Assembly (NCBI GenBank): GCA_963725395.1
Contig: CAVRYH010000006.1
Coordinates: 1-64,000 of the forward strand
Source of the DNA: Bog-756 sp963725395
Lineage (GTDB): Bacteria; Actinomycetota; Acidimicrobiia; Acidimicrobiales; RAAP-2
Reading direction: 5' to 3'
DNA: 64,000 nucleotides
The notes beneath the pieces were generated by a model. The model was given only the letters and a program-made list of their open reading frames with translations, did no database searches and was not told where the DNA came from. This document shows, piece after piece, positions 35,594 to 44,906 of the stretch. The number at the start of each line of letters is the position of its first letter. Positions within the stretch are counted from its first letter, which is position 1. The translations under genes and the position numbers were made by a program.

Positions 35594-36451
35594 GTGGCGC
35601 CGCCTCGCCGTCACCGGCGTCCCCGGACCACGCTGCTCATCCTGGTGCTGGCGGCGATCACCATCATCACCCTGGACGCCCGGGGAGGATTCCATCGCAT
35701 CACGTCCGGTGTCAGGTCGGTGGCCAGTGACGTCTTCGCCCCGATCCGCGGGGGCATCGACGACATCATCGAACCCATCGGCAGCTTTCTGGCCGGCTCG
35801 GTCCACTACGGCGCCGTACGCCAGCAGAACCAGAAGCTCCAGGACGAGCTCGAACAGCTGAGGCAGCAACAGGTGTCCGATCAGGCCGTCGTCCAGGAGA
35901 TGCAGCAGTTGACTGCGCTGCTGCATCTGCCGTTCCTCCAGAACCTGCAGACGGTCCCCGCCGAGGTGACCGACTTCGGGACGAGCGACTTCGCCTCCAC
36001 CATCGACATCAACGTCGGTCGTGACCAGGGGGTGCAGTTGAACATGCCGGTGGTCGGGACCAGCGGTACCGCCGGGCAGGGAGGCCTGGTGGGGCAAGTG
36101 GTGCAGCGCAATAGCAACACGGCCACGGTGAGGCTGATCACCGACGGTCAGTCGGCGGTCGGCGTGCGCTACGGGACGAGCACCAACTCGCTCGCCGTGC
36201 TCAGCGGACAGGGGTCGGGCAAGCCCCTCTCGGCCGACCTCGTCCCGTCCAACACCCCTCTCGCCGACGGCGAGGTGTTCTACACCAGCGGGCTGTCGGG
36301 AGCCTCGTACCCGGCGGGGATCCCCGTGGCGCGGGTGGTCGCCCACCGCAACGGCATCACGTCGTCGCAGGAGACGGTGAGCCTGGTGCCCGAGGCCGAT
36401 CTCGTCCACCTGCGGTACGTCTCGGTCATCCTGTGGGGCCCGTCCGCGTGA
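35594..36451 (+). CDS. mreC: Rod shape-determining protein MreC
   Basis: A 285-aa bitopic protein. A short basic N-terminus is followed by one membrane helix (TTLLILVLAAITIITLDARG), then a coiled coil (VRQQNQKLQDELEQLRQQQV) and the beta-barrel domain with VGRDQGVQLNMPVVG and GLVGQVVQRNSNTATVRLITD. It links cytoplasmic MreB to the PBP2 wall synthase outside the membrane. The GTG at 35594 lies 22 nt after mreB. Confidence 0.93.
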   Translation: MAPPRRHRRPRTTLLILVLAAITIITLDARGGFHRITSGVRSVASDVFAPIRGGIDDIIEPIGSFLAGSVHYGAVRQQNQKLQDELEQLRQQQVSDQAVVQEMQQLTALLHLPFLQNLQTVPAEVTDFGTSDFASTIDINVGRDQGVQLNMPVVGTSGTAGQGGLVGQVVQRNSNTATVRLITDGQSAVGVRYGTSTNSLAVLSGQGSGKPLSADLVPSNTPLADGEVFYTSGLSGASYPAGIPVARVVAHRNGITSSQETVSLVPEADLVHLRYVSVILWGPSA

Positions 36452-36485
36452 TCCGGCCCCGAGCGGGAAGAGCGGGAGGGAGGCG

Positions 36486-37022
36486 GTGACCTCCCGGGTC
36501 CTCGTTCGAGTCGGCATGGTGATGCTGTTGTTCGTCATCGTCCAACAGACGCTCATGCTCGACCTGCGACTGGGCGGCGTGCATCCCGACGTGATGATCC
36601 TGCTCCCGGTGATGGCCGGCCTGGTCGGTGGTCCGTCGCGGGGGGCGTGGATGGGGTTCGCCACCGGCCTCGTGGCCGACCTGTTCCTCCCCACCCCCTT
36701 CGGGCTCTCGGCCCTGGTGGCGACCATGCTCGGCTACGGGGTGGGCGTGGCCACCTTGGCCCTCGACCGCACCGCGCTGTGGCTGCCGGTGGTAGCCGCC
36801 CTGGCCGGCAGCGCCCTCTACGAACTCGTCTACGGCGTCCTCGGTTCGGTGCTGGGTCAGCCCCAGATGCTCCATGTGGACCTCCTGCGGATCGTGGCGG
36901 TGGTGTCGATCACCAACGCCGTCCTGGCCATTCCGGCGATGTACCTGGTGACCTGGGCACTCCCTGCCGCGTCCACCGAGGGTGTGCCGACCTCCCCGCT
37001 GTCGTCGGGGGTGCCCCGATGA
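36486..37022 (+). CDS. mreD: Rod shape-determining protein MreD
   Basis: A 178-aa membrane protein with about five hydrophobic segments (VGMVMLLFVIVQQTLML; ILLPVMAGLVGG; GFATGLVADLFLPTPFG; WLPVVAALAGSALYELVYG; IVAVVSITNAVLAIPAMYL). The G-x-x-x-G-L-x-x-D pattern of the third is typical of MreD. GTG start. It completes the mreBCD set directly before PBP2. Confidence 0.9.
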   Translation: MTSRVLVRVGMVMLLFVIVQQTLMLDLRLGGVHPDVMILLPVMAGLVGGPSRGAWMGFATGLVADLFLPTPFGLSALVATMLGYGVGVATLALDRTALWLPVVAALAGSALYELVYGVLGSVLGQPQMLHVDLLRIVAVVSITNAVLAIPAMYLVTWALPAASTEGVPTSPLSSGVPR

Positions 37023-37063
37023 GCGGGTCAGCCGGTCGCGCCCCCAGCGGACCGCTCCCTTGG

Positions 37064-37069
37064 GATACT
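37064..37069 (+). promoter_or_regulatory. Possible -10 element before PBP2 gene
   Basis: GATACT, 8 nt before the GTG at 37078, within the 55-nt gap after mreD. It could give the PBP2 gene a second promoter inside the mre operon. Confidence 0.4.
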
Positions 37070-37077
37070 GGACTGCC

Positions 37078-39258
37078 GTGAGCCGATCCCTGCGCCACCC
37101 CTTCGGAGGTCCCCGCCACTACCTCCGTCCGGAGAAGGACCGGGCCTCGCGTCCGAAGCGGGCCAAGCAACCGAAGATGCGCCAGAACCGCTTCTCCATC
37201 GAGACGGTCCTCGATGCCCCCGACTCGAGCGCGGCACGCCCGGGGCTCCGTCTGCGCATCACCGGGCTGATCGTGCTGGCGCTGTTCGCCGTGCTCGGCC
37301 TGCGGCTGTGGGCCCTCACCGTCCTCCAGGCACCCGCCGCCGCCCAGGCGGTGTCGGCCAACCAGATCCGGGGGGTCCAGATCCAGCCGACCAGGGGACT
37401 GATCCTCGACCGGTACGGCAACCCTCTGGTGAACAACGAGGTCGTCGAACAGATCACCCTGTCGCGGGTCACCGCCACCCAAGACCCCGCCGTGGTCGGA
37501 CGCCTCGCCACCCTCATCGGTGAGACCACGGCACAGGTCGACGCCACCATCGCCGACCCGCGCTACAGCCTCTACAAGCCGGTGCCCGTCCTCACGAACG
37601 CACCGCTCACCGACATCCTCTACATCAAGGAGCACCAGGACGAGTTCCCCGGCGTCAGTTCGGTGGCCACCACCCAGCGCCAGTACCCCCAGGGGGAGCT
37701 GCCCGGCCCGGCCGACGTCGGCTACCCGGCGGCCCAGACCCTCGGCTACGTGGGGACCATCAACGCCGCCGAGCTCGCCTCGAGGGCGTCGCAGGGGTAC
37801 GTGGCCGGGGACCCCTTCGGCCAGTCGGGGCTCGAGTACCAGTACGAGACGCAACTGCGGGGCGCGCCCGGGCGCCAGCAGCTCGAGGTCAACCCCCAGG
37901 GCCAGGTGGTCGGCTCGCTGAAGACGATCCCGGCCACCCCCGGTGACAACATCGTCACCAATCTCGACACCAACCTCCAGCAGGTGGCCGACGATGCGCT
38001 CGCCAGCCAGATCCTGACCCTGCGGAAGACCTACGACAGCCAGTGTGACAACAACACCGGGTGCTATCCGGCGGCCACCGGTGGCGCGGTGGTGGTGATG
38101 AACCCCGATACCGGCGCCGTCTACGCCATGTCCTCCTATCCGACCTACAACCCCGAGGTCTGGGTCGGGGGGATCTCCACCCAGGACTACGCATCGTTGT
38201 CGGCACCGGCGAACAACGAACCGCTGCTCAACCGGGCCATCGAGGGCCTCTACACACCGGGGTCGACCTTCAAGCTGAACACGGCGACGGCCGCCCTCAA
38301 CCTCGGGCTGTGGTCCCCGACCGAGTCGTACGACGACACCGGTACGTTCAAGGTGCCCGGCTGCCAGTACAACAGCTCGACCTGCGAGTTCCACAACAGC
38401 GAAGGGGACGGCGGCTTCGGGGACATCGACATCTCGACGGCGCTCACCGTTTCCAGCGACGACTTCTTCTACAACCTGGGCGCCACGTTCTACGACGACC
38501 GGGCGACCTACGGTCAGACCCCGATCCAGGACCAGGCCAACCAGTACGGGCTCGGGGAGCTGACCGGCATCGACCTGCCCGGCGAGGTCCAGGGACGGGT
38601 CGACAGCCAGGCCGAGCGGTTGAAGCTCCACGCCGAGAGCCCGACCGGCTTCCCCAACACCACCTGGTACGCCGCCGACAACGTGGAGATGGCCTTCGGG
38701 CAGGGGGCGACGGTGATCACCCCCATCGAGCAGGCGGTGGCGTATTCGACCTTCGCCAACGGCGGCACGCGTTACGCCCCCCAGGTGGCGGCGGCCATCG
38801 TTTCGCCCAACGGCCAGGTGGTCAAGAAGTTCGCCCCCCAGGTCACCGGCCACGTCAGCCTCCCGCCCTCGACCTACAACGCCCTGCTCACCGGCTTCGA
38901 GGGGGCCGTGAACAACCCGAAGGGCACCGCCTACGGTGTGCCGGGGCTCGCCAGCTTCCCCGGCGGTGTGGGCGGCAAGACCGGCACCGCCGACTCGGAG
39001 ATCGGTAAGGAGCCGACGGCCTGGTTCATCGGGTTCGGACCGGTCGCCAGTCCCCAGTACGTGGTGGTCTGTGTCATCGACCAGGCCGGCTACGGCGCCA
39101 CGGCCGCCGCCCCGGTGGTGGGCTCGATCTTCAACTACCTGGCCACCCACCCGGTGACCCCGGCGGCCATCCCCCCTGGTCCGACGGTTGTCGAGAACCC
39201 GAATCCCATCCAGCTCCCGTCCCTGGCCGCCCCCACCACGACGAAGCCGGCGGGCTGA
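37078..39258 (+). CDS. mrdA: Penicillin-binding protein 2 (elongation-specific transpeptidase)
   Basis: A 726-aa class B PBP that cross-links peptidoglycan during rod elongation. The basic cytoplasmic tail is followed by one membrane helix (ITGLIVLALFAVLGLRLWAL). The dimerisation domain starts with RGLILDRYGNPLVNN. The transpeptidase has the nucleophile motif STFK (Ser about 396), an SSD in the SxN position, and KTG (Lys about 634, GGKTGTAD). The C-terminus has a Pro-rich tail. No rodA gene follows, so the partner glycosyltransferase must be elsewhere. Confidence 0.92.
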   Translation: MSRSLRHPFGGPRHYLRPEKDRASRPKRAKQPKMRQNRFSIETVLDAPDSSAARPGLRLRITGLIVLALFAVLGLRLWALTVLQAPAAAQAVSANQIRGVQIQPTRGLILDRYGNPLVNNEVVEQITLSRVTATQDPAVVGRLATLIGETTAQVDATIADPRYSLYKPVPVLTNAPLTDILYIKEHQDEFPGVSSVATTQRQYPQGELPGPADVGYPAAQTLGYVGTINAAELASRASQGYVAGDPFGQSGLEYQYETQLRGAPGRQQLEVNPQGQVVGSLKTIPATPGDNIVTNLDTNLQQVADDALASQILTLRKTYDSQCDNNTGCYPAATGGAVVVMNPDTGAVYAMSSYPTYNPEVWVGGISTQDYASLSAPANNEPLLNRAIEGLYTPGSTFKLNTATAALNLGLWSPTESYDDTGTFKVPGCQYNSSTCEFHNSEGDGGFGDIDISTALTVSSDDFFYNLGATFYDDRATYGQTPIQDQANQYGLGELTGIDLPGEVQGRVDSQAERLKLHAESPTGFPNTTWYAADNVEMAFGQGATVITPIEQAVAYSTFANGGTRYAPQVAAAIVSPNGQVVKKFAPQVTGHVSLPPSTYNALLTGFEGAVNNPKGTAYGVPGLASFPGGVGGKTGTADSEIGKEPTAWFIGFGPVASPQYVVVCVIDQAGYGATAAAPVVGSIFNYLATHPVTPAAIPPGPTVVENPNPIQLPSLAAPTTTKPAG

Positions 39259-39318
39259 GCCGGCCCCCGGGGCCTGACCGGCCGGGCCCGCTGCGCCGTG
39301 GCACCGACCATCGGGCCC

Positions 39319-39324
39319 TAGGAT
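39319..39324 (+). promoter_or_regulatory. -10 element before the radical SAM gene
   Basis: TAGGAT, 10 nt before the ATG at 39335. An alternative in-frame ATG at 39323 would lie inside this hexamer, so 39335 is preferred. Confidence 0.5.
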
Positions 39325-39334
39325 GAGGGGGGAG

Positions 39335-41377
39335 ATGCAGTCCCTCTGGCCACGTATCGAACCGCTCCTGGCCCATGTCACCAAGCCCGCCCGCTATATC
39401 GGCGGCGAGCTGGGCGCCCAGGTTACCGATCACCCACCGGACGCGGTGTCGTGGCTGCTCATCTATCCGGACACCTACGAGATCGGGCTCCCCAACCAGG
39501 GGCTCCAGATCCTGTACGAGATCCTCAACGAGCGACCGGACGCGGTGGCCGAGCGCTCCTATGCGCCGTGGGTTGACATGGAGGCGGCCATGCGGTCGGC
39601 CGGTGTGCCCCTCTTCTCGCTCGAGAACCACCTGCCCGCCGGGTCCTTCGACGTCATGGCCTTCAACCTGTCGGCCGAGCTCGTCTACACCAATGTGCTC
39701 AACCTCCTCGACCTGGCCGGCGTGCCAGTGCGCGGCGTCGATCGGACGCCGGACCACCCGCTGGTGATCGCCGGTGGCCACTGCGCCTTCAACCCGGAGC
39801 CCCTGGCCGACTTCGTCGACTGCTTCGTCCTCGGTGACGGCGAGGAGGCGGTTGGCGACGTGAACCGGGTGCTGGCGGGCTTTGCGGCCGCCCGGGCCGG
39901 CGATCCGGCCGGCACCGGCGGGGGATCGAGGACAGAGCTGCTCCGGGCCCTGTCCACGGTCGACGGCGTCTACGTCCCGGCCTGTTACGAGGCCCGCTAC
40001 GCCGTCGACGGTGGCCCGCGCCCGCGGTTGGTCTCGACTACGCCGCTCCACCCCGACACGCCCGCCCAGGTGCACAAGCGGACGATTGCCGACCTGGCCG
40101 AGTGGCCCTACCCCCGCCAGCAGCTGGTTCCGCTCATCGAAGTGGTGCACGACCGCCTCAACGTCGAGCTGTTCCGGGGGTGCACCCGGGGCTGCCGGTT
40201 CTGCCAGGCCGGGATGATCACCCGCCCGGTACGCGAGCGTCCGGCGGACCAGGTCCGCACCATGGTCTCCTCGGGGCTCGCCCGCACCGGGTACGACGAG
40301 GTGGCCCTCACCTCACTGTCCAGTGCCGACTACTCGGGCATCGAGGAGACGGTCACCTCGATCATCGACGACCCGTCGTGCTCGGGCCAGGTGTCGGTCA
40401 GCCTCCCGAGCCTCCGGGTCGACGCCTTCACCGTGGGCACCGCCGCCCAGATCCAGCGGGTACGCCGCACCGGGCTCACCTTCGCACCCGAGGGCGGCAC
40501 CTGGAGGATGCGCCAGGTCATCAACAAGCTGATCCGGGAGGAGGACCTCTACGCGGCCGTCGACGCGGCGTTCAGCCAGGGCTGGAAGCGGGTCAAGCTC
40601 TACTTCCTGATCGGCCTCCCCACCGAGACGGACGAGGACACCCTGGGGATCGTCGAGCTGGCCAAGCAGTGCGTGGCCATCGGGCGCAGGTACCACAAGG
40701 GGGTGACGGTGACCGCCTCGGTGGGCGGCTTCGTCCCGAAGGTCCAGACGCCGTTCCAGTGGTTCGGCCAGAACACGATCGAGGAGCTGACCCGCAAGAT
40801 CCACCTCCTCCGCGATGCCGCCCGTCCGGTCCGGGGCCTCACCATCCGCTGGCACGATCCGAAGGCCACGGCGGCCGAGGGCATCGTCAGCCGCGGCGAC
40901 CGGCGGATGGGCGCGGTCATCGAGCACGTCTGGCGTGCCGGCGGCACGTTCCAGGAGTGGTCCGAGCACTTCGACCTCCAGCTGTGGACCGACGCCCTCT
41001 CCGCTCAGGGGATGTCGCTCGAGGACACCGTCTACCGGCATCGCGGGGAGGATGAGGTGCTGGCCTGGGACCATCTGTCCGCCGGGCTCCACCGTGACTT
41101 CCTGTGGCAGGACTGGAGGGACGCCCTGGCCGAATTCGGGCTGCCCGACTGCCGGTGGACCCCGTGCTACGACTGCGGGGCCTGCACCGGGTTCGGGGTC
41201 GAGCACGTCGTGGCCTCGGCCGTGCCGCCGGCGGGAGGGAGCCAGGGCACCGGGCAGGATCTCTCAACCGGGGGCCAGGTACCGGTACGATTCCTGGGCA
41301 GGGTGCCGTCCGGCACCGATCCGGCCGCAGGGCCGGACGACAGAACGGCCGTCGGAGTCGGGGAGGGCAGAGGCTGA
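39335..41377 (+). CDS. Radical SAM protein (TIGR03960-like)
   Basis: A 680-aa radical SAM protein. A B12-binding-like N-terminal part contains YPDTYEIGLPNQGLQILYE and GGHCAFNPEPLADFVDCFVLGDGEEAV. The 4Fe-4S cluster motif is CTRGCRFCQAG, first Cys near residue 283. Later blocks TFAPEGGTWRMRQVINK and GLPTETDEDT complete the barrel. The C-terminus has CYDCGAC, a possible extra metal site. Members of this family sit beside the DUF2344 gene, as here, and near rne; they are thought to modify RNA or ribosome-related targets but the reaction is not established. Confidence 0.88.
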   Translation: MQSLWPRIEPLLAHVTKPARYIGGELGAQVTDHPPDAVSWLLIYPDTYEIGLPNQGLQILYEILNERPDAVAERSYAPWVDMEAAMRSAGVPLFSLENHLPAGSFDVMAFNLSAELVYTNVLNLLDLAGVPVRGVDRTPDHPLVIAGGHCAFNPEPLADFVDCFVLGDGEEAVGDVNRVLAGFAAARAGDPAGTGGGSRTELLRALSTVDGVYVPACYEARYAVDGGPRPRLVSTTPLHPDTPAQVHKRTIADLAEWPYPRQQLVPLIEVVHDRLNVELFRGCTRGCRFCQAGMITRPVRERPADQVRTMVSSGLARTGYDEVALTSLSSADYSGIEETVTSIIDDPSCSGQVSVSLPSLRVDAFTVGTAAQIQRVRRTGLTFAPEGGTWRMRQVINKLIREEDLYAAVDAAFSQGWKRVKLYFLIGLPTETDEDTLGIVELAKQCVAIGRRYHKGVTVTASVGGFVPKVQTPFQWFGQNTIEELTRKIHLLRDAARPVRGLTIRWHDPKATAAEGIVSRGDRRMGAVIEHVWRAGGTFQEWSEHFDLQLWTDALSAQGMSLEDTVYRHRGEDEVLAWDHLSAGLHRDFLWQDWRDALAEFGLPDCRWTPCYDCGACTGFGVEHVVASAVPPAGGSQGTGQDLSTGGQVPVRFLGRVPSGTDPAAGPDDRTAVGVGEGRG

Positions 41378-41378
41378 G

Positions 41379-42200
41379 ATGCGCATCCGGTTCCGCTTCT
41401 CCAAGCTCGGCAAGATCCGCTTCACCAGCCAGCGTGACGTGGCCCGGATGTGGGAACGGGCACTGCGCCGGGCCGCCCTCCCGCTCGCCTACACCGAGGG
41501 ATTCTCCCCCCGGCCCCAGCTCAGCTTCGGACTGGCCCTCCCCACCGGCTGCGAGTCGTTGGCCGAGTACCTCGATGTGGTCCTCGACGACCGGCGACCC
41601 GAGACGGCGCAGATCGACCTCGCCGCGCTGCCGAACGCACTCAGCGAATTGCTGCCCACCGGCATCGAGGTCGCAGAGGCCTCCCTCTTCGAGCGGGGCG
41701 AAGGGTCCCTGCAGCAGCAGGTGACCTCGTGCTCGTGGTCGATGCGCTTCTCCGGCGTCACGCCGGCCCAGCTCCAGCTGGCCGTCGACTCGCTGCTGGC
41801 CGCGTCCTCGGTGCCCATCGTCCGTGAGCGCAAGGGCAGGGAGGAACAAGACGACCTCCGCCCCTCGGTACTGGCCCTCGCCGTGGGCGATGCGTGGGAG
41901 CCGATGCTCGCTCCCGACGGGACGGTGGGCCTCGAGGCCGAGCTGGCCACCCAGCCGCGTGGGGTCCGCCCCGCCGAGCTGGTGCAGGGCCTCACCTCCA
42001 TGTCCGGACCGACACCAGGCCGGTCCTCGGTAGCACCCGTCACGAGTGGTGACGGACCAGTGGGAACCCCGGTCCTCGACCGGGCGTGCAGAACGCAACA
42101 GTGGATCGAGCGCGACGGCATCAGGAAGGAGCCCCTCGGATCCCGAGGGGAGCCGACCGGGGCCGTCCGCGCCGGGCATGCCCTCGAGCGTGCCTCATGA
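41379..42200 (+). CDS. DUF2344 / radical SAM-linked protein (TIGR03936)
   Basis: A 273-aa partner of the radical SAM protein. The start MRIRFRFSKLGKIRFTSQRD and the block LPLAYTEGFSPRPQLSFGLALPTG are diagnostic. The following GCESLAEYLDVVLD fits the family. The C-terminal ~70 residues are poorly conserved and end in WIERDGIRKEPL. The ATG overlaps nothing but lies 1 nt after the upstream stop, so the two are translated together. In some bacteria the two are one fused protein. Confidence 0.88.
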   Translation: MRIRFRFSKLGKIRFTSQRDVARMWERALRRAALPLAYTEGFSPRPQLSFGLALPTGCESLAEYLDVVLDDRRPETAQIDLAALPNALSELLPTGIEVAEASLFERGEGSLQQQVTSCSWSMRFSGVTPAQLQLAVDSLLAASSVPIVRERKGREEQDDLRPSVLALAVGDAWEPMLAPDGTVGLEAELATQPRGVRPAELVQGLTSMSGPTPGRSSVAPVTSGDGPVGTPVLDRACRTQQWIERDGIRKEPLGSRGEPTGAVRAGHALERAS

Positions 42201-42221
42201 ACAAATTTGGAAGGGAATTCG

Positions 42222-44207
42222 ATGTCAGACGCAACAGCCGGGCGACCGGCGGGGGCTCCGGGCGATTCGCCCGGCTCCTCCACTGTCGCCCCCGAACAGG
42301 TCGTTCCTGAAAGCAAGCACGGAGTCGCCCCCTCCGCCCCCCCCGACAACCGCCCCGACGACGGCGGTGCCGCCGACGAAGGTGGTCAGGGTTCCCGTGC
42401 CACGGGCGGTGGTGGGGGCCAGAGCCGCCGGCGGCGCGGCACCCGTGGCGGGAGGGGGCGCGGCCGCACCGGCGCAGCCGGCGGTGGTGACGACGCCCCG
42501 GGTCCGGCGGGAACCTCCGGCACCAACGGTGCCGGAGCCGACCGGACCGACAACCCGCCCGGGGACGAGGGGGCGACGGCACCGCTGACGTCGGCCGGGC
42601 CGCCGCCGGACCCGGTGGCTGTGCCCGAGCGCCCGAAGATCGGTGACACGAGGCCGGCACGACCGGGTCCGTCACCGGTGCCGGTGGTGGGCGGGGGTGG
42701 GGAGTCGGGAGCCCGCCAACCGCGCGGTGCCCCGGCCGGTCGCCAGGGTGGATCCGGCGCGGGCCGCCAACGCCAGCAGCCCGATGGCCGTGGCGGCGGT
42801 GCCGGAACGACCGCGGCTGGCGAGGCCGCGGGCCCGACGAAGATCCCGAAGGGCGGGCCCGGCGCCGGCACGACACCCAGGTCGGCCCCCGGCCGCACCG
42901 AGGGCCGACGCGGTGGCCGGGAGCGACGGGGCAAGGCGGTCGGGCGGTACATGATCTGCGTGCACGTGCGTCCGGAGATGACCCAGATCGCGCTGCTCGA
43001 GGGGCGGACGCTCGTCGAGCACTACATCTCCCGGGCCTCGGACGACGCCACCCAGATCGACGGCAACATCTACCGGGGACGCGTGCAGAACGTGTTGCCG
43101 GGCATGGAGGCCGCCTTCATCGACATCGGCACTCCGAAGAACGCCGTCCTCTACCACGGCGATGTCCGCTACGACACCGACGACATCGAGTCGGGCTCGG
43201 GCGGGCAACCACGGATCGAGCAGCTGCTCCGACCCGGCCAGACCATCCTGTGCCAGGTCACGAAGAACCCGATCGGAGCGAAGGGGGCCCGCCTCACCCA
43301 GGAGGTGTCCCTCCCCGGCCGGTTCGTGGTGCTGGTCCCCAACAGCACGGCCTACGGGATCTCCAAGCGACTCGAGGACTCAGAGCGCAAACGGCTGCGC
43401 AAGATCGTCGACGCCGTGCGGCCGCCGGGCCACGGCGTGATCGTCAGGACGGCCGCGGCCGGGGCCAGCGCGGAGGAGCTGGGCAACGACGTGCAGCGCC
43501 TGGTCGACCAGTGGGAGACCATCGCCGGCGAGGCCACCAAGGGCCAGGGCCCGGCGTTGCTCTACCGGGAGCCGGCCATCGCCGTGCGGGTCATCCGCGA
43601 GGAGCTCAACCGGGAGTACCGGGCGGTGGTCATCGACGACCGTGCCCTCTACGAGCAGGTCCGGGACTACGTCGGTGCGGTGAACCCCGAGCTGGCCGAC
43701 CGGGTCGAGTACTTCGACCCCGAGGTCGAGCAGTTGCCGGTCTTCGAGCGGTATCACGTCCACGAGCAGCTGCACCGGGCGCTCGACCGCAAGGTCTACC
43801 TGCCGTCGGGGGGGTCCCTCGTGATCGACCGCACCGAAGCGCTCACGGTCATCGACGTGAACACCGGCAAGAACGTGGGCACCACCAACCTGGAGGAGAC
43901 GGTCTACCGGAACAACCTGGAGGCGGCCGAGGAGGTCGCCCGCCAGCTCCGCCTGCGTGACATCGGCGGCATCATCGTCATCGACTTCATCGACATGGAG
44001 ATCCGCGAGAACCGCGACAAGGTGGGCAGCGCCCTCCGCTCCGCCCTGGCCCGTGACAAGACCCGGACCCAGGTCTTCGACATCTCGGAGCTGGGCCTGG
44101 TCGAGATGACCCGGAAGCGGGTGTCCGAGGGGCTCATCGAGTCCATGTCGACCACCTGCGAGGTGTGCGGCGGCCGGGGCATCGTCTTCGACGACCCGGA
44201 GCTCTAG
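42222..44207 (+). CDS. rne: Ribonuclease E/G
   Basis: A 661-aa endoribonuclease for mRNA decay and rRNA processing. The first ~240 residues are Gly/Pro/Ala/Arg-rich and disordered, with RGG-like pieces (RRRGTRGGRGRGRT). The catalytic core starts near residue 244: S1 domain (YRGRVQNVLPGMEAAFIDIG), RNase H-like parts, the DNase I-like site VIDVNTGKNVG with catalytic Asp, VIDFIDMEI, and Zn-link CEVCGGRG. The order (disordered part first) is typical of actinobacteria, the reverse of E. coli. The ATG at 42222 is preceded by GGAAGGGA. Confidence 0.94.
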   Translation: MSDATAGRPAGAPGDSPGSSTVAPEQVVPESKHGVAPSAPPDNRPDDGGAADEGGQGSRATGGGGGQSRRRRGTRGGRGRGRTGAAGGGDDAPGPAGTSGTNGAGADRTDNPPGDEGATAPLTSAGPPPDPVAVPERPKIGDTRPARPGPSPVPVVGGGGESGARQPRGAPAGRQGGSGAGRQRQQPDGRGGGAGTTAAGEAAGPTKIPKGGPGAGTTPRSAPGRTEGRRGGRERRGKAVGRYMICVHVRPEMTQIALLEGRTLVEHYISRASDDATQIDGNIYRGRVQNVLPGMEAAFIDIGTPKNAVLYHGDVRYDTDDIESGSGGQPRIEQLLRPGQTILCQVTKNPIGAKGARLTQEVSLPGRFVVLVPNSTAYGISKRLEDSERKRLRKIVDAVRPPGHGVIVRTAAAGASAEELGNDVQRLVDQWETIAGEATKGQGPALLYREPAIAVRVIREELNREYRAVVIDDRALYEQVRDYVGAVNPELADRVEYFDPEVEQLPVFERYHVHEQLHRALDRKVYLPSGGSLVIDRTEALTVIDVNTGKNVGTTNLEETVYRNNLEAAEEVARQLRLRDIGGIIVIDFIDMEIRENRDKVGSALRSALARDKTRTQVFDISELGLVEMTRKRVSEGLIESMSTTCEVCGGRGIVFDDPEL

Positions 44208-44218
44208 TCCGGCTGTAG

Positions 44219-44224
44219 TAGAGT
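44219..44224 (+). promoter_or_regulatory. -10 element before rplU
   Basis: TAGAGT, 9 nt before the ATG at 44234; no ribosome site, so a leaderless or near-leaderless rplU-rpmA transcript. Confidence 0.5.
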
Positions 44225-44233
44225 CGCATCCCT

Positions 44234-44548
44234 ATGTACGCTGTCATCAGAACCGGTGGGAAGCAGGAGCGGGTGGCCGAGGGGCAGACCCTGCGTGTGG
44301 ACCTGCTGGGTCAGGAGCCGGGGGCCGAGCTGACCTTCGAGCCCCTGCTGGTGGTGGACGGCGAGACGGTGCTGGCCACCCCCTCCCAGCTGGCCGGCTC
44401 GACCGTGACGGCCACCGTGGTGGGCGAGGAGCTCGGGCCGAAGATCCGCGGCTTCACCTACAAGAACAAGTCCAACCAGAGCACCCGCTGGGGCCACCGG
44501 CAGCGGTACTCGACGATCGCCATCACGTCCATCAGCGCGGCCGGCTGA
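44234..44548 (+). CDS. rplU: 50S ribosomal protein L21
   Basis: A 104-aa bL21. It begins MYAVIRTGGKQERVAEGQTL and ends with the RNA-binding FTYKNKSNQSTRWGHRQRYS region, where K-x-K-x-R is the usual motif. It precedes rpmA and obgE in the classic L21-L27-Obg order, here with one inserted phosphatase gene. Confidence 0.96.
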   Translation: MYAVIRTGGKQERVAEGQTLRVDLLGQEPGAELTFEPLLVVDGETVLATPSQLAGSTVTATVVGEELGPKIRGFTYKNKSNQSTRWGHRQRYSTIAITSISAAG

Positions 44549-44590
44549 GCCGACCCGGACGAGCGCACCCAGGAACCGAGGAGAGGCACC

Positions 44591-44845
44591 ATGTCCAAGA
44601 CCAAAGGCGGCGGCTCGACCCGCAACGGACGCGATTCGAACGCCCAGCGCCTGGGCGTGAAGACCTTCGGTGGCACCGAGGTGCGGGCCGGGGCCATCCT
44701 GGTGCGCCAGCGGGGCACCCGTTTCCACCCCGGTCTCAACGTCGGGCTCGGCGGGGACGACACCCTGTTCGCCCTGGCCGACGGCACGGTGCAGTTCACC
44801 AGTCGACGGGGCCGCAAACTGGTCGACGTGATCGCCGGCGACTGA
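44591..44845 (+). CDS. rpmA: 50S ribosomal protein L27
   Basis: An 84-aa bL27. It begins MSKTKGGGSTRNGRDSNAQR, close to the usual AHKKGGGSTRNGRDS start, with the flexible tail that reaches the peptidyl-transferase centre. GVKTFGGTEVRAGAILVRQR and FHPGLNVGLGGDDTLFAL are conserved. A GAGGAGAGG ribosome site precedes the ATG. There is no Firmicutes-type cleavable N-terminal extension. Confidence 0.96.
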   Translation: MSKTKGGGSTRNGRDSNAQRLGVKTFGGTEVRAGAILVRQRGTRFHPGLNVGLGGDDTLFALADGTVQFTSRRGRKLVDVIAGD

Positions 44846-44893
44846 CCCTTCCCCGGACCGGGGGAGCCGAGAAGGTCCCCACGAGTTGACCGG

Positions 44894-44899
44894 TACGCT
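44894..44899 (+). promoter_or_regulatory. -10 element before the tyrosine phosphatase gene
   Basis: TACGCT, 7 nt before the ATG at 44907. It favours that start over the in-frame TTG at 44886. Confidence 0.5.
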
Positions 44900-44906
44900 C
44901 CGTCGC

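Noticed and set aside
39323..39334. ATG at 39323 as start of the radical SAM gene
   Set aside because: It lies within the TAGGAT -10 element, so the ATG at 39335 was preferred.
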